This document shows, one piece after another, positions 46,820 through 58,776 of a stretch of 64,000 nt of DNA. The DNA comes from Paramecium primaurelia (lineage: Eukaryota; Ciliophora; Oligohymenophorea; Peniculida; Parameciidae). The position numbers and the translations under genes were made by a program. The DNA is taken from positions 235,194 to 299,193 of the forward strand of contig CAJJDM010000144.1 of assembly GCA_905182975.1 (NCBI GenBank). The letters are read 5' to 3'. Numbering within the stretch: the stretch's first letter is position 1; each line of letters begins with the position of its first letter. The notes beneath the pieces were generated by a model, which was given only the letters and a program-made list of their open reading frames with translations, made no database searches and was not told where the DNA came from.

Positions 46820-48045
46820 TTGAATTAGTGATAAATTAATATAAATAAATTATTCTGTGCAACAATAATGTACTTATTATATCATTTCTTCTTTTATTCA
46901 ATCTTTTTAATGTAGAATTCTAATTCTTTTCCTTCTAGAATATAACCATCAGCTCTTCCTGATTATCCAGGTCTTGATGTTATTCTAACCAACAATCTTT
47001 GATTAGAGAATTACTCTTGAACCAATTAATCAATCACATTATCTTTTGCTCTTTATGCAAACTTTTTTTAAAGAGAATTTGATTTCTATGTTTATTCAGC
47101 TGGTGCATCCTATATATTTCAATTCAATTTTTACTTTCTTATCTTTCTTTTTTGGTCCTAATTCAACATTGTATTTTTTAGCATACCATAATTTGAATGG
47201 AGTAGCATCAATTTAAACAATAACTCCTCTTGTCAATGTCTTTGTTCTAACCAATTCATTATTGGAAGGATGATAAACAACCTCAACAATTTTTGCTTTT
47301 TTTGCTACACCTTGGCTACCCCAAGAGAAATTTCCTTCAGACAATCTAAGAGCTCTAAATTTAAAATTTCCTCCTCTAACTCTAATTCTTCTAACTCTCT
47401 TTTCTCCAGAAATCAATTTTGTCATTGCTGCTTATCTTCCTTTTTCAAATGCTCTCTTCTTTTTGTGAATAGGCATACGACCTCCTGTAAGTCTTCTTTT
47501 ATGTCTACTATCTCTTGAAATTCCCATAAATTATTAATATATTTAATATAAAAAGATTTTATTTAATTTAAAAATCAAATGGAAAACATTCAATAGCTTC
47601 TAGATCCCTTTTATAAAAGAAAGAAATATAATCTCTATTTAAAATGATAAGTTTCTTTAAAACCTCATATATTTAAATACAATACGTGTAAAAATTCAAA
47701 TAAAATCTTTGTTGAAAAACATTAATTTTTCTAGAAAAAAAAGACAATATTAATTAGTTTAATATAAATATGTCTAGTTTATATAATCTCTTTACATTTT
47801 AATAATTAATAAGATTATTGATCATGTGATGGTGTAATTCTATTTATTAAAATCAAGAATTTAAGATATTATTAAAAAAAATAAAAACTAAATTAAATCA
47901 TTATTCTTCTTGTTTCTACTCGTAAACTTCTTTTGAAGTATTGAATTGATTTTTTTCATTAAAAATATTTAGACTGAGTTCAGTGAATGTGTGGTTAAGA
48001 TCTTTTTTAGATTATTCTAATAATATTATAATGAGTTAGTTTTAG
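46820..48045. repeat. 1226-bp direct repeat, right copy
   Basis: Second copy of 45593-46818. It continues into unique sequence at 48046 (upstream of RPS8), whereas the left copy continues at 45592 into the tail-anchored gene. Collapsing both into one gives a continuous locus with a single RPS8. Confidence 0.92.
46882..47527 (-). CDS. RPS8: 40S ribosomal protein S8 (eS8), repeat copy
   Basis: Same 206-residue product and same 25-nt intron (47110-47134) as 45655-46300. No difference was noticed, including in the intron and flanks, where a real old duplication would have drifted. Most likely the same gene shown twice by the assembly; the alternative is a very recent tandem duplication. Confidence 0.95.
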
Positions 48046-48762
48046 TTTAATATAAAATTATTGTTTAAATTTAGTTATTGTTAGATTTTTAATAATAATA
48101 TAAAATTAAGAAAAAGTAGACTCTCTCAAAAATGAAAACTTTAAAATTTCAATAAAAGAGATTTTGTTATTTTATATTCTTCATCTTTTCTCTATTTAAA
48201 TTATGTTTAATTAATAGAAGTAATTTTCTATACATTAGTGATTTTAAATGGAGAATCATAATTATTGTATTTTTATTAAAAACTAAAATTATAAAATAGT
48301 GTAAATCTTTATTGTTTAAAATTAATAACTTATTTATCATTATAGAAATTTAAACTCTAATTTTTATTATTTTGTTGATTATGCAATTAAAGATATGGAT
48401 TATAAATTTATAAATGATTTTAAAGAAAAATAAAAGTAATTATCAATAAATTCTAAATATTTAATTTGTTCTTCCAGAAATTTTATATTATTTTATTATA
48501 ACCATATTGCTTATAATAAATGTATTAGCATTTTAATATTTTTCATGAAATTCAAGAATATTTATTTATTATCTTCATACATTTCTAATAATAGTTATAT
48601 AGGAAAACTTTAAAAATAGAATTATGTTGATATAACCCATTATTGTGAAAGTATATTTAAATAGATATGATAAAAAACACATGATTGAATTTATAGGTAT
48701 AGAGGGGAAACAAATTCTAAGAATTTAATGAATAAAAATAGATTGAAATTAATTGTAAATTT
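48046..48762. other. Long intergenic region
   Basis: About 717 bp of AT-rich DNA between RPS8 and the first trefoil-like gene. Nothing recognised. Confidence 0.5.
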
Positions 48763-49716
48763 TCAATATTATAATAAACCATCAATGATCCATTAATTTC
48801 TATCTTCTTGAAATGGATGAGTTCTTATTGGGAAGCTTTAATTATTTTGTGGTTCATCCTAAACTGCAAATAAGAATTGATTAGGATTAGTTAATGATCG
48901 TATTGTCCAATGATTAGATTCTGTTTATTCAATTAACCATATATTTCTGAGTTCTTTAATTGGGTGAAATCTGACATCATAATCATGAAATTAATTTAGT
49001 TCTTTTTTATTATCAACATATAAATAAAAGGAGGGGAATAAGAAAGATCTTATTGCAAAAGCATCACCATTCACTCTATCAAGTATAAATTTTGAATGTT
49101 AATTATTATTTTATTTAACATTAACACTAAAATCATCTGTAAATGATTAATGAGAATCACCAATTGTTAAAGTATGTTATGGTAGATGAGCAGGATTGAA
49201 TGTTACAATAATTGGATCATATTTTAAAGGATATGGAGTTGTAAAATTTGGATTAGAGACAATATACCAATGATTATTTTAATTTTCTTTATTTTAAGTG
49301 CGTACATCTAAATCCTTACCATGGTTATTAGATTTATCAGTTGCAACAAATAAAAAATGATTTGGATTTGTCTCTGATCTAATAGTGAATACACTCCATC
49401 CATGACTTTCAATAATCCAATTATTTCTTGCTTCTTAAAATTAATGAGTTCTAACATCGAAATCATCTTCATGTTTTCTAGTATTATCATTGGAGCAAAA
49501 TAGGTAATGATTTGGTTTAGCTGCAGATTTGATTAGATAAACATTTTCTTTGACTTATTGAATTATAAAATATGTATCATTTGATTTTTCTTAGACACAT
49601 CTAACATCAAAATCATCCTATAAAGCCCTAGACTTATTTGTACAGGCTGCAAGATATCTAGTTGGAGCAGCAACAGGTCTAAAAGAAATAAGTAAAGGAG
49701 AAGATCCAAGTTCCAT
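48763..49716 (-). CDS. Double beta-trefoil-like repeat protein, paralogue 1
   Basis: 317 residues, no introns. Built of about six repeats of roughly 50 residues, each with a core like HYLFCSNDNTRKHEDDFDVR, then RNNWIIE and FTIRS. Three repeats would make one beta-trefoil, so the protein may be two trefoils in tandem, as in lectin-, fascin- or AbfB-like folds. No signal peptide, so probably cytosolic. Strong conservation of D-x-D-V-R and R-N-x-W-I-I-E hints at a repeated ligand or sugar site, but no family can be named. The neighbouring gene at 49997 is a tandem paralogue. Confidence 0.7.
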
Positions 49717-49996
49717 AGATAATTTTTATTTATTTTTGATAAATACAATTATTGGAAGATATGATTACCATTATAAAATATATGGAATGAATAGATTTGA
49801 TGAATAAATAACTTCAAATTATAATAATAATACAATAAATCTAAATGAATAAAATACTTTTTATAATACATAATCAAAATTCATAAAAAATACCAACCTT
49901 TAGATTTATTTGTATTTCATAAATTGTAAAAAGAATAGAGAGATACTTATATTATATTATTGATTAAATCTGATTGATTTTAATATAAAATACCCA
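49717..49996. other. Spacer between trefoil paralogues
   Basis: About 280 bp, AT-rich; includes the upstream region of paralogue 1. No third copy seen. Confidence 0.5.
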
Positions 49997-50938
49997 TCAC
50001 ATAAATCCATCTATGGCCCATTTATTTCTTTCTTCAATACATGGATGTGTTCTAACATTGAATTCTTGTCCATTTCCTTCATCTTAAACTCCAAATAAGA
50101 AATAATTTGGATTAGTAGCTGATTTAATTGTGAAATATCCTGGTGCAGCTGGTTCAATGATCCAATTATTTCTAGCTTCTTTGTTAATGTGGAATCTGGC
50201 ATCATAATCATTCCATTAATTTAATGATTTACCATCAGCACAGAATAAATAGTAAAGTGGACTTGAACATGGTCTAATAGTGAATATATTTCCTTAGACT
50301 CTATCCAAAAAGAATTAACACTTATCTGTTCTTGTTCCTCTAACTTTAACTGCAAAATCAGAATTAAATTATTAATGTGGATCTGAAAATGTTAAGAAAT
50401 GTTGTGGTAATAGAATTGGTCTTAATGTAACAACAGGTGGTTAATATAAGAGTGGATATGGATGAACAATATTTGGTACTGTAACAATGAACCAAAGATT
50501 TCTTTCTTCTTAATTAGTATGAGCTCTGACATCTTATTCACCATGAGCATGTTTTTCTTCATCAGCAGCAAAAAGATAAAATAATGGATTTGTTTCAGAT
50601 CTAATTGTGAATGTACTCCATCCTACATTTTCAATGATCCAATGATTTCTTTGTTCAATATGATGGTGAGTTCTGACATCTAAATCTTTTCCGTATTTTT
50701 TATCACTTTCACCTGCACAGAAAACATAATGATCTGGATGTGCAGCAGGTTTAATTCTATAGATAGCTCCATTAACATGTTCTAATAAGAAAAATGTATT
50801 TTCAGATTCTTATTGAACAACTTTGATATCAAGATCATCTCCATGATGTTTTGCTTTGTTTATTGATGATGATAAGAATTTTTTAGAATCTGGGAATGGT
50901 CTAATTGAGACTACAGCAGGTATTTATGGTTATTACAT
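49997..50938 (-). CDS. Double beta-trefoil-like repeat protein, paralogue 2
   Basis: 313 residues, no introns, same six-repeat layout as paralogue 1 (HYVFCAGESDKKYGKDLDVR, RNHWIIENVGWSTFTIRSE, YFLFGVQDEGNG and so on). Lengths and repeat positions match along the whole protein, so the two arose by tandem duplication and then diverged at many sites. Lacks a signal peptide and membrane segment. His is frequent near the D-x-D-V-R turns, which might mean metal or ligand binding (inference only). Confidence 0.7.
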
Positions 50939-51154
50939 TTTATTTAATAAATTTATTTAAATTAAAATCCTTAAATATTGTCAACTTATATATGGAATAA
51001 ATAATTATTCTATAAATTTCTATTCTTTTTATTATATCATAAAATTAACACTATTTATTTGATTTTCGACTCAAAATTTTAGATTTTTTTTTATTTATAA
51101 AATCCAAGGAGTACTTTTGAATTCATTAATTTATTCTTCTTAAACTATTATCAT

Positions 51155-51424
51155 ATGTTCATCCAAGGTCAAGACTATACACAATTTAAGAGAAAACAAA
51201 TATTTTAAAAGATTATTACAAACAGCAATTATGGTTGTATCTACAAATAAGATTGTAATGTTTTCACATATCATAAAGATCAATACACACCAATCTGTTA
51301 TCAGAAAATCTAGTCCAAGTTCATCTATAAGCTGATTATGCAATATAATAAATGTACATTTTTTCGCAAGGTAGAAAATCTTTAGAAAAAATGTACAAAA
51401 CACAGATTAATTGGATCATAATGA
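51155..51424 (+). CDS. Hypothetical protein
   Basis: 89 residues, no intron: MFIQGQDYTQFKRKQIFQKI, then several Cys (NYGCIYKQDC, PICYQKIQ, NKCTFFRKV, KKCTKHRL). The base composition here is richer in G and C than in the spacer around it, which favours a real exon or a gene remnant. The even spacing of Cys is suggestive but fits no motif I know. Competing frames on the minus strand are also open, so confidence stays low. Confidence 0.35.
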
Positions 51425-51922
51425 TCAATAACTAATGTATATGAACTATTGACCTCTATTTTTGACAGAAAATAAATCATGAAACTCATAACAAATTATC
51501 TTACAATTTCACAATCACAATTAAATGAAACTAAAATCTTAGATTATTTACTTCTGTTACTAATATTAACAAATAAGTAGATCATAACAATGTAGGTCCA
51601 CTTTATATCTATTTAAGGATATATATGAATAAAATTTAATAAATATTGGATAAAATACAAAAGAAGAGAAAGTACTCTCTAAATGTTTTGTTATAGAAAG
51701 TAGCGTCATTTAAATTGAATCATATTTATGATATCAATATATTTCCATAGATGAGTCAATAATTTGTGAATTATATTTTTCTTTTAAAAAAATTCTTAAT
51801 TATATAATTTTATCGTTGAAAAAAATCATTATTTTTTGGATTTATTATGTTGAGAATTGTAAAATTGAAATATCTAGACTTTTAATTAATGATGAGTTTA
51901 ATCCTTATTAAATGAGAAGAGA

Positions 51923-51998
51923 TATTTTTTAGTTAATAATAGTAAGAAAAATAAGGTAATTATTTTTTAGTTAATAATAGTAAGAAAAATAAGGTAAT
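51923..51998. repeat. Perfect 38-bp tandem direct repeat
   Basis: Two adjacent identical 38-bp units (51923-51960 and 51961-51998) beginning TATTTTTTAG and ending AAGGTAAT, in intergenic DNA. Looks like a recent slippage or replication-type duplication. No coding role. Confidence 0.9.
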
Positions 51999-52126
51999 TC
52001 TTGATGTATAACTTTTGTTTCTTTTAATTTTTAAGAATTCTGTAGATGTAAAATATAATACAATTTGATAGTCTGTTTAATGTATACCTAATTGAAAAGC
52101 AATATTATATAATATATACTAAATCC

Positions 52127-52438
52127 TCATTCTGCTTAGACATCTATAGCATATAAACCAGGATGAATATTTTTAGAATTTCCTAATTTTTTAATTACCC
52201 AACTTTTTGAGGGTTTCATAACACAAATGATTCTAATTTATATAAATTAATTAATATACCCAGAAAATAATTTAGTTTAATCAGCACTACATCCATTAAG
52301 ACATTATGTAATTTTATTCCATTACTCCAAGGTTAATAATAATCCACAATATTAACATGCTCTCAAATCCTTAATTTATTTAGGTATTGCAAATGACTTT
52401 TCTTCTTATGACTCTTGTCCTGAATCTGAGTTATTCAT
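52127..52438 (-). CDS. SPT4: Transcription elongation factor Spt4
   Basis: 94 residues, one 27-nt intron (52233-52259). The core LRACQYCGLLLTLEQW with the first zinc Cys pair, CLNGC for the second, ICVMKPSKSWVIKKLG and HPGLYAIDV match Spt4. With Spt5 it forms DSIF, which clamps RNA polymerase II or I and controls pausing. It is slightly shorter than animal Spt4 (about 117 residues) because the C terminus stops right after the last core strand. Confidence 0.9.
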
Positions 52439-52665
52439 GTATAAAATACTTTAAATTAAATTAATTATAAAATTCCCACAATATTTATATTTTTTAATTA
52501 TTTAATTTAAATGATCAAATTTTTCTCTTAATTTATTAATATATATTATTATCTTATTTATTATTTAAGATTTAAACTAAAAAATGAGTAAAATATATTT
52601 AATGATAATATTAAATTAGATGATCATTGTTAAAGTAAGCTTGATAATATTAAATATAAAAATAA

Positions 52666-53541
52666 TCAATAATCATCATGAACAATTATTCTTGATAGGA
52701 GTGATTTTGTTGAGTATACTTATCCACCCAAAACTCCAATTAATAATGTACCATTATTAGTTAAAAGAAATGTAAGAGTACTATCTTTATCTAACATAGA
52801 TATAGAATCTACAAATTCATCACTATTATATGTAAATTTTTCTTTTTCTGTAATATTTTTATCTAAAATTTTGAAGTTGTTAAAATGATATTTCATTATC
52901 ATATTATAATCAGTTTCAAAATATGTTTATAATCTCAATTAAGTTTATTCTGGAATAATTTCAAATTAGATTCTATGTAATTTCAATGCTTTATATTACT
53001 AAGAAATCAGTCTAAATGAATCACAATCTTAAAATTCCAAATGTACTAAAGTATTTTGTATTTATAGATTTAATAACATTTTGACTTATTCCTTATCACA
53101 ATTAACTAAAATAGGAATTTTACAATTTGATTTGCAAGAATAAGTATTCATTTATGTATTTTCTTCAATTTAAGTTTTGAAATTAAGTTGATAATTGAGA
53201 AATGAGATTTGATATTGCATATCCATTCTAAGTAACTTAAAACTATAATATATATAATATTACTGATAAGGCTTATTTAAAGGCTTCAAGATCAATTCTT
53301 TCAATAATCATAGGTTAATTAGTTTTTATTTTATCTACTTATAAAGTGAAATGATGAGAATTAGTCCTGCCAATTGAAAGGAAATCTACTTTATTAGTTA
53401 CACATATATAAAAAGGCTATAAAATTAAAAGTAATTCAAAACATCATTGCGTTTTATTTTCATAAGTCCATCATAAATTTTTTTACTTTCTTTATTAATT
53501 ACTCCTGAAAATGCAAATTCTGGATCAACTTCTTACTACAT
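52666..53541 (-). CDS. RAD9-like checkpoint clamp protein
   Basis: About 273 residues, introns of 26 and 28 nt. Reads as a sliding-clamp-type protein: short strands and helices, with IDLEAFKQALSLLRMD and HLEFQDCDSFRLI resembling the RAD9 stretch around the FQDC motif, and a C-terminal LTFLLTNNGTLLIGVLGG strand pair. RAD9 with HUS1 and RAD1 forms the 9-1-1 clamp loaded at DNA damage. The long phospho-tail of animal RAD9 is absent. HUS1 or RAD1 are alternative identities. A 29-nt intron near the 3' end could shorten the last 17 residues (stop then at 52676). Confidence 0.5.
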
Positions 53542-53640
53542 TTTAAAAATTTAAAATATATTATTAATAAAAACAAAATCAGCGGGAATTTATTATATTC
53601 TACTGTTTTATTATTATACATTTAATTTAATTGTTAATAA

Positions 53641-54655
53641 ATGAACAAAGAAAATGAGGGGTTTAATTTATAAGAAATATATTGTAAAGCACATTAAAAT
53701 AAAAAGGTAAATTCATTATTCAATTTATAGGCAAAATACAAAATTGTTAGTGTTCCATTCAATAAATCAAAATTCAATTTGATGGATTTGGTGTGTTCAA
53801 AATGCGCCATTACACTTATTAGTTAAGGTTATAAGGTATTTTTATTCATTTATGTAGGTTGAGAATATAGAATCAGATGAAACTCTAATGAGATAAGAGT
53901 AAATATAATAGTTCCTTTAAACTATTTCATAAACATACATCATTATAAATTAAAATCAATAAAATTTGCTTTAAAAAAAAGAAGATCTAACAAAATTTTG
54001 TGAAATGTAAAAGGATAAGGTTAAAGAACATTATAATACAATGAAAACTGCTTTAGACAATAAATTAAAAGAGTAAATTGATTATTTAAATGAACTTCAA
54101 TATAAAGCAATTACCTTATTTGATTAAAAATATTAAGAAATTAAAGAAACTCATAATGAATTAATTTAAATGCATAATGATATTGAGATCAATCTTGAAA
54201 ACATAATTATTAAAATGGAATTATTACCATATAAGCAAATTATGGGATAATATAATAAAAGAGTTTCTGATATATAATAGTGTTTAAATAAGATGGGAAC
54301 ATGTAAAGTAGTTTTAGGAAGAGTATATAAAAGAATGACTGAAAATAAAATATTAGGAGGTTTATTTGAAGATTGTGAATTGGAAATTAAAATAGCATAA
54401 ACATCACTTATGAAAACAGAATAACCATTAAATTCTAGATTATTATCACCTTAATCAATGTCTTAAACAAATATTTTAAATCAAACTCCAGAAAAATAAT
54501 AAAGATCAAATAGTTAATCAACCAAATTTTTAGAGATTTTAAACAAAGTAAATGAAAATTAATTAAAAACTAATAATTTTTATACTTAATTATTGAAAGG
54601 AGAGACTTCTTTGGATTTAAGTGAGAGGTATTGTTCTCCTTCTTTCAAAAAGTGA
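53641..54655 (+). CDS. B-box-like zinc finger and coiled-coil protein
   Basis: 322 residues, introns 53707-53730 and 53836-53857. The N-terminal 60 residues contain YCKAHQNKK and LVCSKCAITLISQGYK, resembling a degenerate B-box (C-x2-H, C-x2-C). A coiled coil follows (about residues 90-210), then a Ser/Gln-rich tail. TRIM-like order without a RING. Function unknown; ciliates have many such B-box/coiled-coil proteins. Confidence 0.6.
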
Positions 54656-54916
54656 ATTAATTTTATTAAATATTATATAAACTATAAAATTTAATGAATA
54701 TTCTTATATTCTATTATGAATAACTAATATGTTTATTTTATTATATAAATTTGATTAAGAGTACATATAAAAATATATTGAATTTATATATCTTCAGATT
54801 ATCATTTTCTCTACTGAACTGATATTAGTTTTTTAAATATATATGAATATTCAAAATAAATATATATGTATGTATATCATAAATATGATAAATCAAATAA
54901 TCATTTGAATAATGTT
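54656..54916. other. Intergenic, AT-rich
   Basis: About 260 bp between convergent stop codons with TA-rich tracts around 54840-54870; nothing else seen. Confidence 0.5.
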
Positions 54917-55267
54917 TCATTTTTTGAAAGATGATTTCATTTAATAGAAACATTATTTATTAATACAAGAATTGGTCATTTTATTAACTAATTTCTTGAT
55001 TTTATCCCTCTAAGTAAGTGAGGACTTGGATTAATTTTCAATAAAAGAATCACTTTATTATATGATTTTAACTTGTTTAATTGAATTAGTAAATGTAAGA
55101 TTTTATGTTTCTAATCGAGGTGAGATTTGAATATAGTAATCATTCTTTAAATTCTGTGTTTTAATGATTTTAGAGGAATCCTATTTAAAAATAGATAAAT
55201 TATTAAAAGATCTAGTCATTTTATTGGTTGATTTAAGATTAGTGGATTTTTTGAGAGTTGAGGACAT
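54917..55267 (-). CDS. Small Ser/Lys-rich protein, unknown
   Basis: 116 residues, no introns: MSSTLKKSTNLKSTNKMTRS, then IQISPRLETQNLTFTNS and a basic C terminus ending SSFKK. No domain. Divergent from the 85-residue gene at 55337, 69 bp away. Likely real because it starts and ends cleanly in tight intergenic spacing and has normal codon use. Confidence 0.5.
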
Positions 55268-55336
55268 TCTTATATTATTTAAATATAGATTGATCAATAA
55301 ATTTAATAATATTTTAATTTGATAACAAATTTGTTA

Positions 55337-55594
55337 ATGATTAAAACAAGAACAAAACCTGTTTGTAAAACACACTTTAATTTATCATCTAAACAAATAA
55401 GCAAATATAGAAAATATATATTGAATTTAGTTAATAGAAAATGGTTAAAATAAACAGATGATGTTTCAACGGATAAATGTAAAATCAAATTTATTGAAAA
55501 TAAAATACATCATTTTGTTCCAACAGATACAATAATATAGAAAGTAATTAAATTTGATTGTTATCCAAAGAAAGGAATACTTAAAACTAAATGA
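55337..55594 (+). CDS. Small basic protein, unknown
   Basis: 85 residues, no introns: MIKTRTKPVCKTHFNLSSKQ, ISKYRKYILNLVNRKW, KCKIKFIENKIHHFVPTDTI. The central IENKIHHF block reads like a short docking motif, but no family is identified. It converges with the PPKL gene, 64 bp apart. Confidence 0.45.
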
Positions 55595-55658
55595 CTTTTT
55601 GAAATTATATTTATTGTTTTTAATACAAAAATTTATGAATTAAATGATAACATAAATA

Positions 55659-58188
55659 TCAATCATAACTTCTACGTTAACCTTAATTCTTCCAACGAGG
55701 TGGTGTAGGTGGTCTCTTTTTTAATGCTTCCTCATCTTCAATCCAATTATGAGCATTAAGATTTTGAGGATATATTAATTTTGGTACTATCTCTAAATTT
55801 CTTTTTAGTATAAGAACTGCACCTGCATTCTTGTGTCTACCACAATAATCAGTTGCACTAAATACTGTAAGTAATTAACCTCCTATTTAATAATTATAAA
55901 TTTAATATTACCAGCAAATCTCTCAAAACCATCCATAACACACTCATGAGCACGAATAATAAGAGAAAGATTATTTTTTATTAAGAAATTTATAACTCTA
56001 TCTGGTCCAAACTTTACTATATTTCCAGTACCTGCAGGATCTCTAATAATATTTGGTTATATTCCAAAATCTTAATCTGTATCAGTTGGATCTGACCATA
56101 ATATATCAACTACTAATTATTATTCTGGAGTTGTAACTTCATGAATTACTTCTAAAGGTCTTTATAAATTTTCTATTTCAGCTACATAATTTAATTAACT
56201 CCCTATCCCTCCATGTAGACAAATTATCTTATCTTCAACTATTGCAGCTAATGGTAACCATTCAAATAATCTATTTACTCTTGCAAATACTGAATCATCA
56301 TCATTAGGATCTTCACCTAATCTCTAAGCACATTCTTCTGAAAATCCAAATCCATTATTTATCCATTTATCTTCATGATTTCCTCTAATCAAATGAATTG
56401 ATTCTGGAAATCTTACTTTTAGAGCCAATAATAAACAAATTGTCTCTAAAGAATGATTACCTCTATCAACAAAATCTCCAAGAAATAGATAATCAAATGC
56501 TTCAATATCACTATCCTTACCATCTACAAATGGAGATCCCCATAAATCAAAGAATCTCATAAGATCTGAATATTATCCATGAATATCTCCAAATATCTTT
56601 ATTGGAGCTTTACATCTTAAAACCATTGGTTATTCTTTTAAAATTGCTTCTGCTTAATCACATAACATTAATATATGTTGAGCCTAAAATAAAAATTTTG
56701 CATTTTCAGAAATATTAATAAAAGTCTTTGGTTACAATAATGTACTTATAAATAAATGAGCAATATTATTCTCTTAAGCTGTTTAAGGTACTCTTGCTTT
56801 TCTATTAGGAGCTTTAGAATCCCTAGTTTCTTCAGCAACTACAGCTTAATTAATAAATTTAAATTAAGATTTATCTGCTTAATTTTAAGCAAATGGTTTC
56901 TATTATTTTTAAGTATTCTAATTTGTTTATCCTGCTTTCTTTTACATCAATGAATTATTCAAAGGAGAAGCTTAAGTATCTGGAGATATTGGAGTCATTT
57001 ATGGTGATAATGATTAAGGTGAAACACTAAATAAATATTATATAATACTTTCTTTAAGCATGTTGATATTAAGCTAATTTATTAGTTAATGTTTCACTAG
57101 GCATAAGTAATCTATTTAAATTAATCTTAGAAATAATATCAGTAGGAATATTAGGTGAATCTAATTCAAAACCTCCATAAACAAAGATATTAGTGTCTAC
57201 TAACCATGAAGAATGTCTAAATCTCTAAATACTATTAAATTTAGACCACTCTGATGTTTCAGTATCATAAACATCAATTGTCAATGTCTCACCAACATTT
57301 CCAGTTCTACCACCTATAACAACTAGCATGCTGTAAACAAACATTGTAGTATGTTAATATCTACCAACTGGTTATTCTTTATCAATTTTATAAGGAGCCT
57401 TGACCCAATCCCATCTACCATCTCTATGTCTTCTTAATCCCCAAGCATCATTCAATGCTAATTAATCATTTGAACGTCCACCAAATGCCACAACCATTCC
57501 ATTAGCACTTCCATTAGTACAAATACTAGCAGAATGATATACTCGTGCTAATGGCTATTCTGATTTGCATTCTAATCTAGCCCAAGTAATTGGACTCTTC
57601 TCTACATTAACACACCCTTTAATTTAAATTTGTAATTCATACAGCAATCATTAACTGGTTCCTATCCAGTATTGCCTCCAAATACTATTAGAAATGGTTT
57701 AGTAAAGGTTAAAGTATGTCCATACCTTCTACCTGGTGTAGTTCCTACAACTGGTACAACAGTCCATTAACCTAAATCATCATTTGATCTTAGATCTAAT
57801 AAATAAAGGTCATCTGATGCCAAACTACCACCTAAAGTAATTAATCCATATATATTACCTCCTGTAGCTCCTCCATAAATAACAATTTAATTAATATCAA
57901 CACACACTGCAGAATGTGCTGCTCTAGGAGATGGTGCTGTACCCTAAACTATTCTTTTCTTTATTATTTATACCTTCTACTCTCTTCCATTATTTACTTT
58001 ACATATCGAATGAAAATGTATCTCCTGTAATACTATATTTCCCTGTGTCACCAGTCGCCCCTGTCATTTAATTTATCTCATTTACCCCCAAATAATATTG
58101 CTTTTCCTTTAGCAATATATGTTATTGTATGTCCAAATCTAGCTTAAGGCAATTATCCAAAAGCGTCAACCTTTTCAAAATTATTCAT
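55659..58188 (-). CDS. PPKL: Protein phosphatase with Kelch repeats (PPKL/BSU1 type)
   Basis: 791 residues, seven exons, introns of 22-29 nt. N-terminal half (about 1-390) is a Kelch propeller: ARFGHTITYIAKGKAILFGG, GRRYGHTLTF, LARVYHSASICTNG, MFVYSMLVVIGGRTGN. C-terminal PPP phosphatase (about 450-760): GDIHGQYSDL, GDFVDRGNHSLE, RGNHED, LHGGIGS, RAHECVMDGF and TVFSATDYCG, so all metal ligands and the catalytic His are present. PPKLs occur in plants (BSU1, brassinosteroid signalling) and alveolates, not in animals. Target unknown here. A linker of about 60 low-complexity residues joins the halves. Confidence 0.94.
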
Positions 58189-58776
58189 TTATATATTATT
58201 ATTTCAAATTTAAAAAATATAATACCTTAAAATATCAATTATTTTAAATATCATAAAACATCTTTATAATGGAACAAAACAATTCTCTCTCACTTGATAT
58301 TCTCCTCTTAATTATTTTTGATTATTTCATATTCCATGATATTTAAAATTTTTATTTTATTTATGAACTCTTGAGATGTCAAACCATTTATTTAATAATT
58401 TTACTACTTTTGTTAATTTCATTTAAATAAAGGCTCTGTAAAATAATTCATTATGTTATTTTATGATAAAATATATCAATCTAATAAGTAATACTCCTTA
58501 AATAAATTAAAAAATTGGAAAAATAGCAATAGCATTTACAATTACTCAGAAATTGATATGATATTTAGATATTTTATCAATTATTAATTAAAACAATTTA
58601 AAGTAAAAAATTAACTAAGATTAATTGAAATTATTAGTAAATACGATAAAATATAGAGACCCAAATTCTATAGAATATTTATCTGATAGATGATAATTTA
58701 AACAATTATTGAAAAAATGGTTCTTTCTAAAGATATATATGATAAACTATTTTATTATATTTATTAATGAAACTAA
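58189..58776. other. Intergenic region
   Basis: About 590 bp between two minus-strand genes, AT-rich, without recognised elements. Confidence 0.5.

Larger units (their letters stand above)
50939..52126. other. Longest gene-poor stretch, with a 38-bp tandem repeat
   Basis: About 1.19 kb. Slightly less AT-rich around 51130-51480, where a weak plus-strand frame lies (51155-51424). A perfect tandem duplication is at 51923-51998. Otherwise featureless. Confidence 0.5.
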
